Shown here: positions 1-12,049 of the stretch, piece by piece | How the letters are laid out: each line of letters begins with the position of its first letter | Numbering within the stretch: position 1 is the first letter of the stretch | From: Cacajao melanocephalus | Lineage: Eukaryota; Chordata; Mammalia; Primates; Pitheciidae | Direction: 5' to 3' | DNA length: 64,000 bases | Assembly: GCA_963573385.1 (NCBI GenBank) | Contig: CAUYLG010058944.1 | Location: 1 to 64,000, forward strand | The notes under the pieces: model-generated | The model's input: only the letters and a program-made list of their open reading frames with translations | The model's database searches: none | Told to the model about the DNA's origin: nothing | Made by a program: the position numbers and the translations under genes

Positions 1-2658
1 CGTTGTTTTTTGTTGATTTTTGCACATTTAAATACCATATTGGGTGATTTATTTTTTGGTTGTTTGAAAAAAAAAAAAAAAAAAAAAAAAAAAGGAAATG
101 GAGTAGCTTCCTGAAGCTAAGAACACATCTGAACTATTGAAACTTACCCCTCTCCAGGCCCCCAATGGCGTTGGATGAAACTTCTGAGATACATGATTCT
201 GTCTCCAGTTTATGTTGTCTTTGTGTGAGTGAGGCCTTTATTTTTTCAATCCAACTTTTGGTTAATTATTTTTCTTTCTTAAGATTGTTTTTTTCCTTTA
301 TCTTTTTTTCAGGCAGTGAGTATAGAGTTCAGAGATATGCAAACTTAAAAGCTAATTATTAAACAGAAACTTTTATGGTTGAATATTAAAATAAGTAACT
401 CAAATGGCACTGTATTTTTACAGTCTATTTTCTGAAATATTTAGAAACAGCAGGTATATAAAGACTGTTATCACTCTAAGTGCCAAGAAAACATTTTTAG
501 CAATGCTTTTCATTTTTATTTAGAACTGTACTTTTAAAAGATGTTTTTGTTTTGTCTCCCCTGCTTCTTTCTCTCCGTTACTTGGGCCCTACCCCCACCC
601 CCAACAGAGAGAGGCTTATTGTGCTTGTATTTTACAGACTGGCATACTGCTTAAATTTTGTTTACCCTTTTAGTCAATAATTATTCTTGGTTGTTTTTTT
701 TTTGTAACCATGTAAATAGGCTTTGATAGTGATACAAAAATAGTTTGTGGCAGGGGTCTTTGCATCTTCCAAATGCTTTGAATGCTACTACTACTCATCT
801 CATGCTTACAATGGGAAAAATTACTATGGAGATCATACTCATGGTCTGTCATTCATAGAGGCATTGAGCATGTACTTAAAGAGTTTGATTCAAGAACTCA
901 GCATCTGAAAGTAGGGATATATCCTTTTCCTTGAAGTACCTGTATTAGATATTCCTTTCTTTATTCATTTTTTAAAAAATTATATTTGTGATTTCAACTT
1001 TTGGGGGTAAAATATTCCATAAATTTATTGTGTACTAGTTAAATAGTACTTCTTTTAAGTCGTTCTAGGCTCATCATCTTTTCAAGTTTAAGGGGATACA
1101 TTGTTTTTATGGTACTTTATACACTTAAATGTGCTCACACCAGCAGGGCTATAAAATCAAGTTTGTTTCTTCTATTGTGGTAGCATTTCCTTTGATCCTG
1201 TTTAACATTTTAGTTTTATTTTCTGGACCGTCTACATTTCTCCTGTGTCTTTCTTGAGATGATATGACCAGCGTAACTCATGCCATTCTCAATGTGAATG
1301 CATCATGAATGTGGATAAGAGTAGGAAATTTGAATTTTTTTCCTAGTATATTTCTTGGTTTCACATATTATCTTGATCCTTTTGAATGTAACAGCGCCTT
1401 GCGTTATCATCTCTTGGAAATAGTTTTAGGTTCCTTACTATCTTTCAATTAATACCTATAGCTTATCATCTCAAATATTTTAGATAATATTTCCCTGTAG
1501 CTATTATTGACACTTTCTCATATTGAGACCCACCTTCTAGATAGTGTATTCTATCAGTTGTTTAATGAGTAAGAAGAGATTAGTGTCATAAGTAAACCTG
1601 GAAATTTCATTTGTATACTTCTTACTCTAGATCATTTATTACATTTTACAGTGATTCCTAGTTCAAATTCTTGAGGATTACTTTTACTTTATTTCTCTCT
1701 TGAAGTAGTTTCTTTCTCCATAATTCTTCCTTCAATTCAAAGTGACTGAGCTTTCTAAATAGTCTTAGATGTAGAAGTATGCTGACAACCACTTATTCTC
1801 CTTACGTTTTTTTGAAGGTTTATTCTTTCATAGAACTTTGATAGCTTAATCAGGCATGTTTTCTCTTTACAGATATCATGTTTATTTATTGTCAGTAAAT
1901 TTATAGTGAATATCTTAGGACTTAATATTTTAGAACCTGTATAACTAACGTGTTTACAAACAAATCTTTTCAATGTAGGTTGGTGGGATAGGTAGAGTCT
2001 GCATCTCATATAAATTTTGAAGTAGAGGTTTTATTTTATGTTTAATGTATTATTTTAAATTTCCTCCATCACTTTATAATCAATTAATCTGACAACTTAA
2101 AAAAAACCTAGGTTTGCTTCTGTGTCTTCCTGAGCATCTTTTTTCTTAAAAAGCTTTATATCAATAGTATACTAGAACCATATTTCAACTATAAACTTAT
2201 TTTAAGGATAAAAGAAACTCTTGAGTTTTAAAGAGATTAAAGAACTTACCCAAATTCATGAAGCAAGGAGTGGGGCTTTATAACTCCAAAATCCTTGTTC
2301 AGTGTTTGTGCCGTACTACTTCAGTCTAGAACAAAAGATGTGAAAGGGCGCACATTGTTGGGGTGTGGCGATCTTGATTGGGGATATAAAACTGAAAAGA
2401 AGGGATTGTGTTTTGCTTAAGATAGGTAGCCAGCATTACCTAACTCATAGTGTATTGTTTGAATTTAAATAAAAGAATAGGATATTTTTATTAAACTAGT
2501 CAACATAGTGTATAATGAGATTTTAAAAGGTATATTTGAGGTATTTTAAATTAAATCCCATCAGAACATACTTGATTGCAATGTTCATGTGATTTATAAT
2601 GTACTTATATTTTCCCTTTATCAAATTTACCATAATGTTGCCATAATTTTATTCCTAG
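1..2658 (+). other. SYDE2: SYDE2 intron (partial)
   Basis: This is the intron upstream of the first SYDE2 exon in the window; its 5' end lies outside. It ends in an acceptor AG at 2657-2658. It holds a 26-base poly(A) run near 68-93 and a MIR-like fragment near 2220-2330. I saw no exon encoding the start of the RhoGAP domain, so that exon must lie upstream of base 1. The rest is AT-rich sequence in which I recognise nothing. Confidence 0.75.
2220..2330 (-). repeat. MIR SINE fragment
   Basis: The phrase 'agagattaaagaacttaccc' followed by 'aattcatgaagcaaggagtg' resembles the reverse-orientation MIR core (gaggttaagtaacttgccc…). It is short and diverged. Confidence 0.45.
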
Positions 2659-2785
2659 GTAGTAGGCCTGTATCGATTATGTGGTTCGGCAGCAGTCAAG
2701 AAGGAACTTCGAGATGCTTTTGAGAGAGATAGCAAAGCTGTTGGCCTGTGTGAAAACCAGTACCCAGATGTAAATGTAATAACAG
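2659..2785 (+). CDS. SYDE2: SYDE2 coding exon: RhoGAP domain, arginine-finger part
   Basis: This 127-nt exon opens after the acceptor AG at 2657-2658 and ends before a GTAATA donor at 2786. It encodes 42 codons plus one base, starting [15 protein letters not shown] and ending YPDVNVIT. The GLYRLCGSA segment is the RhoGAP signature loop. Its arginine (sixth residue of the exon) is at the position of the catalytic arginine finger that stabilises GTP hydrolysis on Rho-family GTPases. The leftover G joins the GT that opens the next exon (11868) to make glycine. SYDE1 and SYDE2 are the mammalian relatives of worm SYD-1, a presynaptic assembly RhoGAP. SYDE2 is chosen over SYDE1 because of the tail sequence and the DNAI3 neighbour. 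The rest of the protein (about 1,190 residues in full, from memory) lies upstream of this window. Confidence 0.93.
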
Positions 2786-3099
2786 GTAATAAATAGATTT
2801 TATTTTATGTACTCATTCTGGAAAGACTACATTTGCCAGAATGATAACTGAACTATGTTAATAGCTGAAATTTAATTTGTTTTTATTCTGAAGTCTTTTC
2901 TTCCTTCACAAACATTACTTACTGTGTTATTTTATATGGGAAGGTATTAAGCTATGGTCCCTTACCCTCAACAGCTGACATGATTGAAGGGAAGTAAGAC
3001 CTACTTTAAATTAGCTGTAGTAGCTAGCAGAAAGAAAAAGGTACCGTCATAGAGGGATAAATAAAATGCCTTGGGAATTGAGTTTGGTGCTTAGGTGAT

Positions 3100-4005
3100 A
3101 TAGAGGGTATTGACTATCTGGTTAGATAATTTAAATTTATTTACTAGCCAGAGGGGATCCATTAAAATTTTTTTGAGTAGGGGAGTGATATCATTAGAGA
3201 TTGTTTTCAGGAATGTTAATTTGGCAACTCTATGTGACCTATGGAAATTGGAAGAGACCAGAGGAAGGAAACCAATTAGAAAGCCTTGGCAGTAGTCCAA
3301 GCAAAGAGGTAGTAAGAGCTAAAGGGGCTTGTAGCAGTAGAAATAGGAAGGAGTAGAATTGAAAGGAGGTGGAGAAAGAGGAAGCCCAGATAGATGTTAC
3401 TTTGAGACCTGGTTAATTGGGTACCGTTAGCAGAAATAAGATAGTTTCAAAGAGAGCTATGGCTTTTGGTGGGGAAGACTGGCGAAAGTTTATGAATTGG
3501 GTTTTGGATATACAGAATTTGAAGTGCTAGTAGGAGATCTAAATGGGCAGATCAGGCAAAGTTGAAACTGCTCATCTGCAGCTAAGAAGAGGATGCAGTA
3601 GAATTTACGGAATCTCTTATTTACCTGAGTGGTGATTATAATTCAATGTATGGTATTGGAAATATACTTCTATTACCCCTGAAAGATGGGAGTGGAAAGA
3701 GGGTCATTGGCATATATGTGTAGTTGAAGCCTTGCAATTGTCCATAAAGTTTGAAAAGATAAGAACTTTGGGAGTCTCCAAACTTTGGAGGCAGGCAAAG
3801 AAAGAAGAAACACCTGAAGAGATTGAGAGGAAAGGAGTCAGAAAGTTTGGTAAATAAGAGACAACAGAGATTAAGCAAAGGTGTGATGCAGTCATTCTAT
3901 GGAGACATTATATAAGATGAGAAAAGAAAAGGGCCTTTGAATTTAGCCATTAAGAAATGGCTCATAACCTTATTGGTAATCTTCAGGAGCAACTGGTTTA
4001 TAATA
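3100..4005 (-). mobile_element. L2 LINE fragment, antisense
   Basis: Read on the minus strand, 3300-3120 gives the L2 ORF2 C-terminal pattern: DYCQGFLIGFLP (compare DYCNSLLTGLP) followed by NDITPLLKKIL (compare DHVTPLLKTL). Near 3730 there is a decayed match to the reverse-transcriptase 'GFKYHLYADD' region. At 3930-4000 'tttgaatttagccattaaga' matches more of the element. It is frameshifted and non-functional. Confidence 0.72.
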
Positions 4006-4019
4006 ATTCCATATTTGTT

Positions 4020-4260
4020 TTTGTTGTTTTACTTTTTTTAATATTGAAGTTTTCAAGCATATGCAAAAGTAGAATACTGTGATAAATCCCGTCTATTGCC
4101 TGATTTGCATAATATCAACACATGAACAGACTTGTCTCATTCATCCCCGCATTTGATTCTTCTCAGCCCTGGATTATTTTGAGAAAATCTCAGATGTATC
4201 CTTTCATTTATAGATGCTTCAGTGTGTATCTCCAGATCTGTGTATTTTGATAGTTCTTTC
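4020..4260. repeat. Ancient L1M-like 3' sequence, unassigned
   Basis: The phrases 'gttttcaagcatatgcaaaa' and 'atgcttcagtgtgtatctcc' recur in old L1M-type 3' regions. A related piece lies near 30350-30540. The subfamily cannot be set by eye. Confidence 0.35.
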
Positions 4261-4626
4261 TCCTCTCTACTGACAGCTGCCATTTTTTTTCTTGCTATAA
4301 TGGGTTTATTTTTCTCTTACAGCTTGCTTTCTTATTTTTACTCACAATTAATTATTTGGGTGAAAATTTGAGGAAGGTTCATCTTGTACATATTTAAGAA
4401 GAGAATTTTGTTGGTGGAAATCTTTAAAGCTTACTTTTATGATTGAGGCTTTCTGAATAATTGAGGTTGCCACCCTTTGAGTGCTGAATGACTGTATTTT
4501 CATGGAGTATTTTATATATAATTCTTGGATAACCAAAACTTTGATTCCAAGCATTTTAATACTAAGATAAAACAAACAGTCACTTTTCTTCTTATATATT
4601 TTAGCAAATCAGAAATAATAGTTCCT

Positions 4627-4783
4627 GGCCGGGCGTGGTGGCTTAGGCCTGTAATCCCAGCACTTTGGGAGGCTGAAGCAGAAGAATTGCCTGAATGCAG
4701 GAAATGGAGGTTGCAGTGAGCCAAAATCACACCACTGCACTCTAGCCTGGGCAACAGAGACTCCATCTCAAACTAATAATAAT
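4627..4783 (+). mobile_element. Alu, internally deleted
   Basis: It begins ggccgggcgtggtggctta and then jumps from the left-monomer start ('gggaggctgaagcagaagaa') to the right-monomer end ('gcactctagcctgggcaaca'). It is about 157 nt instead of 300 and ends in a degenerate A-rich tail (ctaataataat). Confidence 0.9.
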
Positions 4784-5606
4784 GGTTCCTTTTAATTTTT
4801 ATAAAGGAAGAGGCATATTTGTACAAAAATTTAAGATACCTGAAGAAAAATGGAATGTTCTTTACTTGTTAATGTGTAATTAACAAATCAGCAAAAGACT
4901 CATTTCATGAATCCATGAAAGAAAAGTTTTATAAATACAAAATTCCAGGAAAGTACACTCTATAAATAAAAATAGATATCATCTTGGTGAAGCTTTGTCC
5001 TATAAATAAAAATTATGTTAAACATGTATAATTTTAAAAGATGAAATGAAGAAAGGGTTCCCAGTTTTGGAAATTGGCAGCATATGCAGAAGATAGGAAC
5101 AATAGGTCAGTGAATATTGGATTTAAGTAAAATTGAGAGTTTTTGTAATTTATAAATTGGATTTTTTTTGGCTCTATTCTTTGTACTTATTCCATTTGGG
5201 TAAAGATGTTTTTCAGAAGAATTTTAGAGCTATTTGTTTTCTTGATAAAGCCAATAAAATGATTTAAGATTTATTTCCAAAGTATCATTGGAATTGCATG
5301 ACACAAGGTTATCATGACTCAAAATAAAGGGTATTGTTGATTTGAGGAGTTGGCCAGTGACAGTATTGCCTCATGTATTTGTTCCTCATGAACTCACATT
5401 TCTGAGTAAACTTTGAAATAGAATTAATAGTTCAGTAGGTCTAAAAAATGAGAAATTAATGAAGCAAGTGACAGATTTTGTTCACAGTTTAATGTGTTTT
5501 TAGTAGTTGGTTTGTCTGAAGCATGGAATGAAATACTCCAGACAAACCAGTTTTTTAAAAATCAGATACAAAATTTTAGGTATGAAATTCATTCATAATT
5601 CTTTAA

Positions 5607-5889
5607 TATTTGTTTGTTTTTTGAGAGGTTAGTCTCACTCTGTAGCCCAAGCTGGAGTGCAGTGGCGCAACCTCCATCTCTGGGGCTCAAGCGATTCTTG
5701 TGCCACAGCCTCCTGAGTAGCTGGGACTACAGGCATGTGCCACCGTGCCCAGCTAATTTTTTATATTTTAGTAGAGACAGGGTTTCACCGTGTTGCCCAG
5801 GGTGGTCTTGAACTCCTGAGCTCAGGAAAGCCTCCCACTGCAGCCTCTTAAAGTGCTGGGATTACAGGCATGAGCCACCACGCCCACCT
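5607..5889 (-). mobile_element. Alu, antisense
   Basis: A T-rich start leads to the classic order: ctggagtgcagtgg, agtagagacagggtttcacc, and gagccaccacgccca at the end. It is flanked by target-site duplications ATTCATAATT at 5591-5600 and 5890-5899. Confidence 0.93.
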
Positions 5890-6599
5890 ATTCATAATTT
5901 TTTATAGGGCTTATTACCAAAGAACAGAGAAGACTTTTTAAAAGTCAAATATTTATCATTTAGTAATTATTAAAAATAAGTCTTCTGAGGAGGATTACAT
6001 GTGTCTAGCTACTATAAAATAAATTTCATGTTAGTGCTGCATAATCTGTATCTAGGTCCAGTATCTGAAAGTTCATTTGACCATGCCTTTTTCTGATTTT
6101 AATCCTACATAGTCATTTTTATCCTATCTGCCTTTCAGGGAAAATTTGATCAGAATATAAGTAAATGATCTTTAAAACATTAATATTTTTCTTTTTTGTA
6201 CATACTATACATTTTCCTATCATACATATTATATGTTCTCTGACCTCTGACACATTAACTTACAAACTGTTTGTTTTCCTTCACCTGGATTGCATATAGA
6301 TGTCAAAACTGTGTAAGCACCAAGGAATGCAAAACATTGAGGAATGGTCATAGACTTAGCAACCCACATATACTGAGATTGTTTATGAGAGCCATTTGGT
6401 CTGAGTAACATGTATAGGGTGTGAGTAAAGTAGGTGGTAAGGCCTGCAAGAGTAAGTGAGGTAAGATGGGGGTAGGTTAGTGGATTAAAAAAATTAATTT
6501 GTAGCTCTACCTTCAGGAAATGTAAGTGATTCAGCATTCAAATCTATCTAATCAACTGTATCTTTACTATCTATATAAGTTTTATATGTGAGAGAATGA

Positions 6600-7589
6600 T
6601 TCTCATGTTTGTGTATGTGCATATTCAGTCTTCTGGTTCATAGGTCCTAAATGCGTTTGTATTTATTTAGGCTTGTTTTAAAGCCCAGAATATGGTCCTT
6701 TGTTGTGAATGTTCCATTTGAGCCCTTGAAAAGAATGCATATTCTGGTGGTTTTGGCTGGACTGTGCCGTAACTATCAATAAAGTCAAGTTAATTAATAA
6801 TGTCCCAGTCTTCTACATCTTTGTTTTCTTTCTACTTGCTGAAAGGAGTGTTGAAGTCTTCAATTATAATTGTGGCTTTTCTCTAGTTTTTTCTTCAAAC
6901 TGTTTCTGTTTCCACCCCTCCTACCCACTAACACTACTTTGCCTTTGAAGATTGCAATTAAGCATGTATTAGGCCACTTTAAGTTATGGGACAGCTCACT
7001 GATAATGTTTATTTTTTTTCAGTTTTTTTCCTAGTTTGTTTCATTTTAGATTATTTCTATTGCTGTATCTTCAAGTTATATTAGTCTTGTCTTCTGATAT
7101 TATTTTCATTCATTGCATTTTTAGTTTCAGACATCCAGTTTTCACTACTAGAAGTTTGATACGGGTTTGTTTTTTCAGTACTTTCCATGTATCTGCTAAA
7201 TATGTTTTGTCTTTATTCTAGCTTTTTGAACATATGAAATACAGTTACAATAAGTGTTTCCATGTCCTTGTCTAATTCTATTGTGTATGTCTTTTCTGGG
7301 TTGGTTTCAATTGATTTTACTCCTCATTATAGGTTATATATGTCTCCTTTATATGTCTGGTAATTTTTTACTGGACATCAAATGTGAATTTTACCTTCTT
7401 GGGTGCTGGATATTTCTGTATTTCTATATTTATAGCTGTGGTTTGGTATGCAAGTATGTTACTTGCAAGAGTTTTTAGTCTTGCTTTTAAGCTTTATTAG
7501 GCAGAATGTGAACTGCTTTTAAATAAGGCTCTTCTTTGTCTCTTTCTTTGATTCACTACTGAAGCAAAACTCTTCTATATGCTGTGTAC
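6600..7589 (-). mobile_element. Old L1, antisense, left part
   Basis: 'ttccatttgagcccttgaaa' and 'ttgaagtcttcaattataat' match antisense old-L1 sequence. From about 7010 'cattataggttatatatgtc' and 'tgggtgctggatatttctgt' match another block of an old L1 (probably 5' region) in antisense. The element is interrupted at about 7590 by an LTR and resumes at 8078. Confidence 0.65.
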
Positions 7590-8077
7590 TTATATTAGCT
7601 TTCTATGACTGCCATAACAAAATGCCACAAACTTGGTGGCTAAAACAACAGAAATTTATTTTTTCACAGTTCTGGAGGCTAGAAGTTCAGAATGAAAGCA
7701 TAGGGTCCTGCTCCCTCTGATACCTGCAGGAGAATCCTTCCTTGCATCTTCCTAGTTCTGGTGGTTTGCTGGCAACTGTTGACAGCCCTTTTTTTGTCTG
7801 TAGATGCATGACTCCAATCCTCCATCTTCACATGGCATTCACCCTGTGTTTCTTCACATCATCTACTCTCTCTGTGTGTCTTTCTCTGTGTCCCCCATTT
7901 TATAAGGACATGTTATTTTGTAGTAGGGCCCACCCTAATGACTTCATTTAACTTGATCCCCTCTGTAAAGACTCTTTCCAAATAAGGTCATATTCTTAGG
8001 TACTGGGAGTTCAGACCTCAACATGTTTTGTTTTGTTTTGTTTTTGATGAGGGGGGCACAGTTCAACAGAGTGCTAT
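7590..8077 (-). mobile_element. MaLR-type solo LTR, antisense
   Basis: 'ctgccataacaaaatgcc', 'aaatttattttttcacagtt', 'tagggcccaccctaatgact' and 'ccaaataaggtcatattctt' are the classic antisense phrases of an ERVL-MaLR-like LTR. The subfamily was not assigned. It contains no gene and sits inside the L1 whose two halves flank it. Confidence 0.65.
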
Positions 8078-8612
8078 ACCCAAATCCCCTGAATTATGAA
8101 GTTTTCCACTCTGGGTGCTTGGAACAGGAGTGATTGCCCACCCTATGCAAACTACCAGAATTGTTCTCTCTGTTTGGCTGGTTCTTTCTCCAGTCTTGGG
8201 GAGTTGCCCCACCTGCGTGTGCTTATTAGGACTCAGATGAACACTTGGGACTCTGCTGATTTCCAGAGTCGTCTAGGCAGCCCGCTGCTCTCAAGTGCTC
8301 CGTCCTGCCAGCTCTAGCTGCTTTAGCCTCCTTGAATTTCTAACTCCCCTTCGGCTGTTGAAAAAGCTGAAGGGTTTTCGTTTTCTTACTGCAATCTTCA
8401 AAGTCTCTCCAGGCAGTAAGCTGGGGTCGTTGTGGGCACACTTTTTAGTTCACATCTCTCAGGGATCCCCTTCCTTTGCCTGATGTCCAATGTCTTGGAG
8501 ACATAGTTTTGTCAGACATTTTGTCTGGCATTTTCAGTTGTTGCCAGCAGGAAGGTAAATCTAGTCCCTATTGCTCCATCTTGCCTAGAAACACTGCTCT
8601 GCTTTTCTAGCC
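8078..8612 (-). mobile_element. Old L1, antisense, right part
   Basis: It resumes exactly where the left part stopped: 'acccaaatcccctgaattat' continues the consensus phrase broken at 7589. It ends with 'aatctagtccctattgctcc atcttgcc', the antisense of the usual 5' start of this old L1 type. The open frames here at 8096 and 8295 are not genes. Confidence 0.6.
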
Positions 8613-8739
8613 TGTATATGGGTTACTGATTGCAATGAGAAAAAAAAAAATCAGTATTATTTGGTACCAGTATTAATCCATGGACTTCAAAGTCACTAGA
8701 AGGTTCTGAATTGTGCCTGATAATAATTGTATGTTTTAT

Positions 8740-10120
8740 CAGCTGTTTCTCTCTCTTATTCTCTGGAGTGTCTGTTTAATATCTTCTCACTCCCCTCAAA
8801 CCTTATTTTACCCATGTCATTCTTAGCAGACAGCCTTGCCTCTTAACATCACAGAGAAAACAGAAGCTGTCAGATGGGAACTTGCTCTACTTCTTGTGAT
8901 CCAGCCTGCCAGTGTGCCTTCTCTGGCACATATTCATTCCACTTCCTTTCTTTATTAAAAAAGAAATGATCTTCCTTACATCTTGGACAAATTCTAATTC
9001 CTTCATGTGTTCTCAGAAGTCTCTTCTTTCTTCTTAAGGACTTTGCTCAACTGGTTATATTTCCTCTCTCCTGAACCTCCAAAACCTTTTTACTCTCTCC
9101 TTTACATTAGCATTTAAATGTTTAAGTGTCTCTTGTCTTTAAAGAAAACTCTCCACTTTGATCCCATTTCTCCCCTGCCTTCCTCTCTCCTCTATGGTTA
9201 TGAACTTCTCAAGCCAGATTTCTTGATCATGTTGTGTGCATTTCTTTGTCTATTTCCTTAATGTCCATTTACTTCCTAACCAACTGCAACCTGACTTCAG
9301 TGTCCTTTATTTTCCTGAAACTGATTGCCAAGGTTGCTGACTTCCTTTTCTGGTGGACATTTTTAGGTCCTTATTTTAAATTGTCTCTAGATCATTATTT
9401 TCTGTGCCTGGCTACAAAACCTTGTTGCCTAATCACAAGAGAAATTTGTTTAAAATACAGTGACAGGAGCTCTGGCCCCTGTGGATTATGATTTAGTAGG
9501 GCTGGTATGGGTCTCCAGAATCTAATTTTTTTAAAAGTCATGTTGGTGCAGGCAATTTTGAAAAACACTGTTCTCTGCAATATTTAACACTATTATCTAA
9601 CCCAATTATTGTTTGGGTATCATTAGATACCATAGACTTTTTCTTGAAACATTTTTTTCCTTGACTTCCTTGGCAGCACTTTTGCCACTCTCCTCTTGCC
9701 CCATCCCCGCCTCCTCTCACCGTACATACATCTTTTGCCATTTCCAAAGTCACCATTGGAAGATCCTCTTTCCTGATAACCCCTGGAAAGGTGATGTTCT
9801 TCAGGGTTATTTTCTAAGCCTTCTGTTAATCACTCTGTATGCCTCCCTGGTAATCATTCCCAAGTATCCAGTTATCTTTAAGTTGATCATTCTTAAATCT
9901 GTGTCTCTAGTCATCTCTTTCCTGAGCCTCAGATTTTTATATCCAGCAGCCTTGAATGTCCCATAGATACCTTAAGCTCCATATGTTGAAAATGAAACTC
10001 TTGTTTACCCCCTAAAACACGATTTTCTTCCTGTGTTCTCTATTTGAAGTAATGTCACTAGTATCCACCTAGATGCTCAAGTTCCAAGCCTAGAAAAGAA
10101 ACATTTATTCCTCCTTTTTC
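8740..10120 (+). mobile_element. L2 LINE fragment, sense, about 1.4 kb
   Basis: Successive matches run in L2 ORF2 order: 'acagagaaaacagaagctgt', 'aaggactttgctcaactggt', then 'tttatatccagcagccttga' and 'gttgaaaatgaaactcttgt', the last two equivalent to the region just after the polymerase core. No continuous open frame survives. It is the longest L2 copy in the window. Confidence 0.72.
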
Positions 10121-10159
10121 CTCAAAATTGCAAATGCATTTTTGCAATTTTAGCAGTCC

Positions 10160-10450
10160 TCTTTCAAGAATTTATCCTACATACATACCTGCAAACATGC
10201 AAAGTGATGATGTGCAAGGTTATTAATTGTAGCATGCTTTGGAAAAACAAAAGATAAAAAACAATTTTAGTATTCATCTGTAAGAGACTGAATAGTTAAG
10301 ACTATGGGATGTTCTTACATTGAACTACTATAATGTGGCCGTAAAAATGATTGAGGAAGCTCTCTATGTCCTGAAAAGATCTCAAGATATGATATTAAAT
10401 GAAAAAGCAAGAAACAAAACAGCATATATAGGTTTCCTATTTCTGATTTC
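10160..10450 (+). mobile_element. L1M-like 3' ORF2 fragment
   Basis: 'gaatttatcctacatacata', 'ttattaattgtagcatgctt' and 'ctcaagatatgatattaaat' match the decayed ORF2 3' end of old L1M elements. Confidence 0.55.
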
Positions 10451-10464
10451 TTTTGGTTTTGAAA

Positions 10465-10610
10465 TATTTGCATTATGCTTACCAGTTTAGCATCCCTAAT
10501 CCAAAAATCAAAAATCCAGAAAGCTCTAATGAGCATGTTGGCATTTTGAAAGTTTTGGATTTTAAGAGTATTTTGGATGTTCAGACTAAGGATACTCAAC
10601 CCTCAGTGAG
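10465..10610. mobile_element. Small palindromic DNA-transposon remnant
   Basis: 'agcatccctaatccaaaaat' at one end and 'ggatactcaaccct' at the other resemble the inverted ends of a nonautonomous element. The middle alternates 'aaaatccagaaagc' and 'ttttggattttaagag', which are near reverse complements. Family assignment is uncertain. Confidence 0.5.
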
Positions 10611-10704
10611 GGAGACGAATCATATTTATATTTGCATAAACAAACACTAGGAGGATACATAAGAAACTAATGAACCATGTTACTATCAAATATTTAAAAC
10701 TTGG

Positions 10705-10978
10705 GGCCAGGCACAGTGGCTCATGCCAAGTACTCTGGGAGAATAAGGTAGGAGGATCACATGACACCAGCAATTGAAGACTAACCTGGGAAGTATAATG
10801 TGACCCTGAGCTACAAAAAATAAGAAAATTAGCCAGGTGTGGTGGCAGCCACTTGTAGTCCTAGCTACTTAGTAGGCTGAGGTGGGAGGATTGCTTGAGC
10901 ATAGCAGTTTGAGGTTACCAGTGTACTCCAGCCTGGGTGATAGAATGAGACCCTGTCACAATTAAAAAAAAAAAAAAA
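10705..10978 (+). mobile_element. Alu, sense, old
   Basis: It starts ggccaggcacagtggctcat, has 'ggtggcagccacttgtagtc' in the right monomer and ends in a poly(A) of about 15. It is diverged, AluJ-like. Confidence 0.9.
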
Positions 10979-11867
10979 GAGATAGGAAACTTCCTATAGA
11001 ATCATGTTTAAGTTCAAACTAAGCTTTCAAACTGAGTTCTCAGGCTGAGAGCATGTTCTGAATCAATATTGCATATATTTAGATTTTTGGTGTTAGGAGT
11101 ATCTCCTGTTTTCCCTTGTGATCACATGCCAGCCTTTAGCTAGTATCTTACCTACTTTGCTTATATATAACAACCACCATTCTTTCCAGTTTCCTCTACT
11201 ATAGGTGATATCTTAGTTCAAATCTATGTGTTATGTTTGCAATTGACTGTCCTCATTCCCATTATAGTGACAAATCGGATGTTTTCTGTTCTTAGCTTTT
11301 GGTTTTATTTGTTTGGCTTTAGGAATGATTTTTTCTTTCATATGATAGTGTAGCATTAGAGATTATCCAGCCATGCAGTTATATCTGTTTAAGATACTTC
11401 TCCACTGTTAAAAAGGAAATGTATTTATTTTCAAGGGTTTTGGACAACTGGTACTTTTCGTTATCAATTTAAAGTCTAGAATATTTGTGTAATTGGAATA
11501 ATTTATAATTAACATAAATATGCCTTGCTTAATTTCTGTTTCACATGCATTTAGAGAAGCTTTTTATAGGGGGCAGAATCAATAAGGGTATGTGTATCAA
11601 TAATAGTTTATGATTAATAAACCTAATATGTATGGTAACTGAAAATTGTTTTCATTTTTAGCATGCTTTCAAAACCAGTCAATTACCAAGGCAACTTAAA
11701 AGGATACAAATGCTAATATTTTATTATAATTCTTTTTATGTTATTGCTTTGTTTTCAAAATATTGAAAGTTAGCTATAATACTTAAATTAAAAAAAATTG
11801 ACCATAGTTCTTTATTTCACTCTGCAGTCTAATCACCAGCTGTCTGCAATTTGTTTGTTTTCTAAAG

Positions 11868-12049
11868 GTGTTCTTAAGGATTATTTAAGAGAACTTCCTT
11901 CTCCTCTGATAACAAAGCAGCTTTATGAGGCTGTATTAGATGCAATGGTAAAAAGTCCTTTGAAAATGTCATCAAATGGTTGTGAGAATGACCCAAGTGA
12001 CTCCAGGTACACTGTTGACCTTCTGGATTGTCTCCCTGAGATTGAGAAG
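11868..12049 (+). CDS. SYDE2: SYDE2 coding exon: RhoGAP core
   Basis: This 182-nt exon follows 'ttgtttgttttctaaag' and ends GAGAAG before a GTAAGC donor. The first two bases complete the glycine codon begun at 2785; the next 60 codons start [19 protein letters not shown] and end LDCLPEIEK in phase 0. [12 protein letters not shown] is the conserved RhoGAP helix after the arginine-finger loop. The middle ([18 protein letters not shown]) is a polar insertion typical of a loop. An alternative AG ('ctctgcag', 11826) lies 42 nt upstream and would add sequence, but only the 11868 start keeps the GVLKDY motif clean. Confidence 0.94.

Larger units (their letters stand above)
2786..11867 (+). other. 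SYDE2: SYDE2 intron
   Basis: This 9.1-kb intron runs from a GTAATA donor to an acceptor with the tract 'ttgtttgttttctaaag'. It holds an antisense L2 (3.1-4.0 kb), two Alus (4.6 and 5.6 kb), an antisense L1 split by an LTR (6.6-8.6 kb), a sense L2 (8.7-10.1 kb), an L1M-like tail and small DNA-transposon remnant (10.16-10.61 kb) and another Alu (10.7 kb). Open frames inside it are repeat-derived or chance. Confidence 0.85.
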
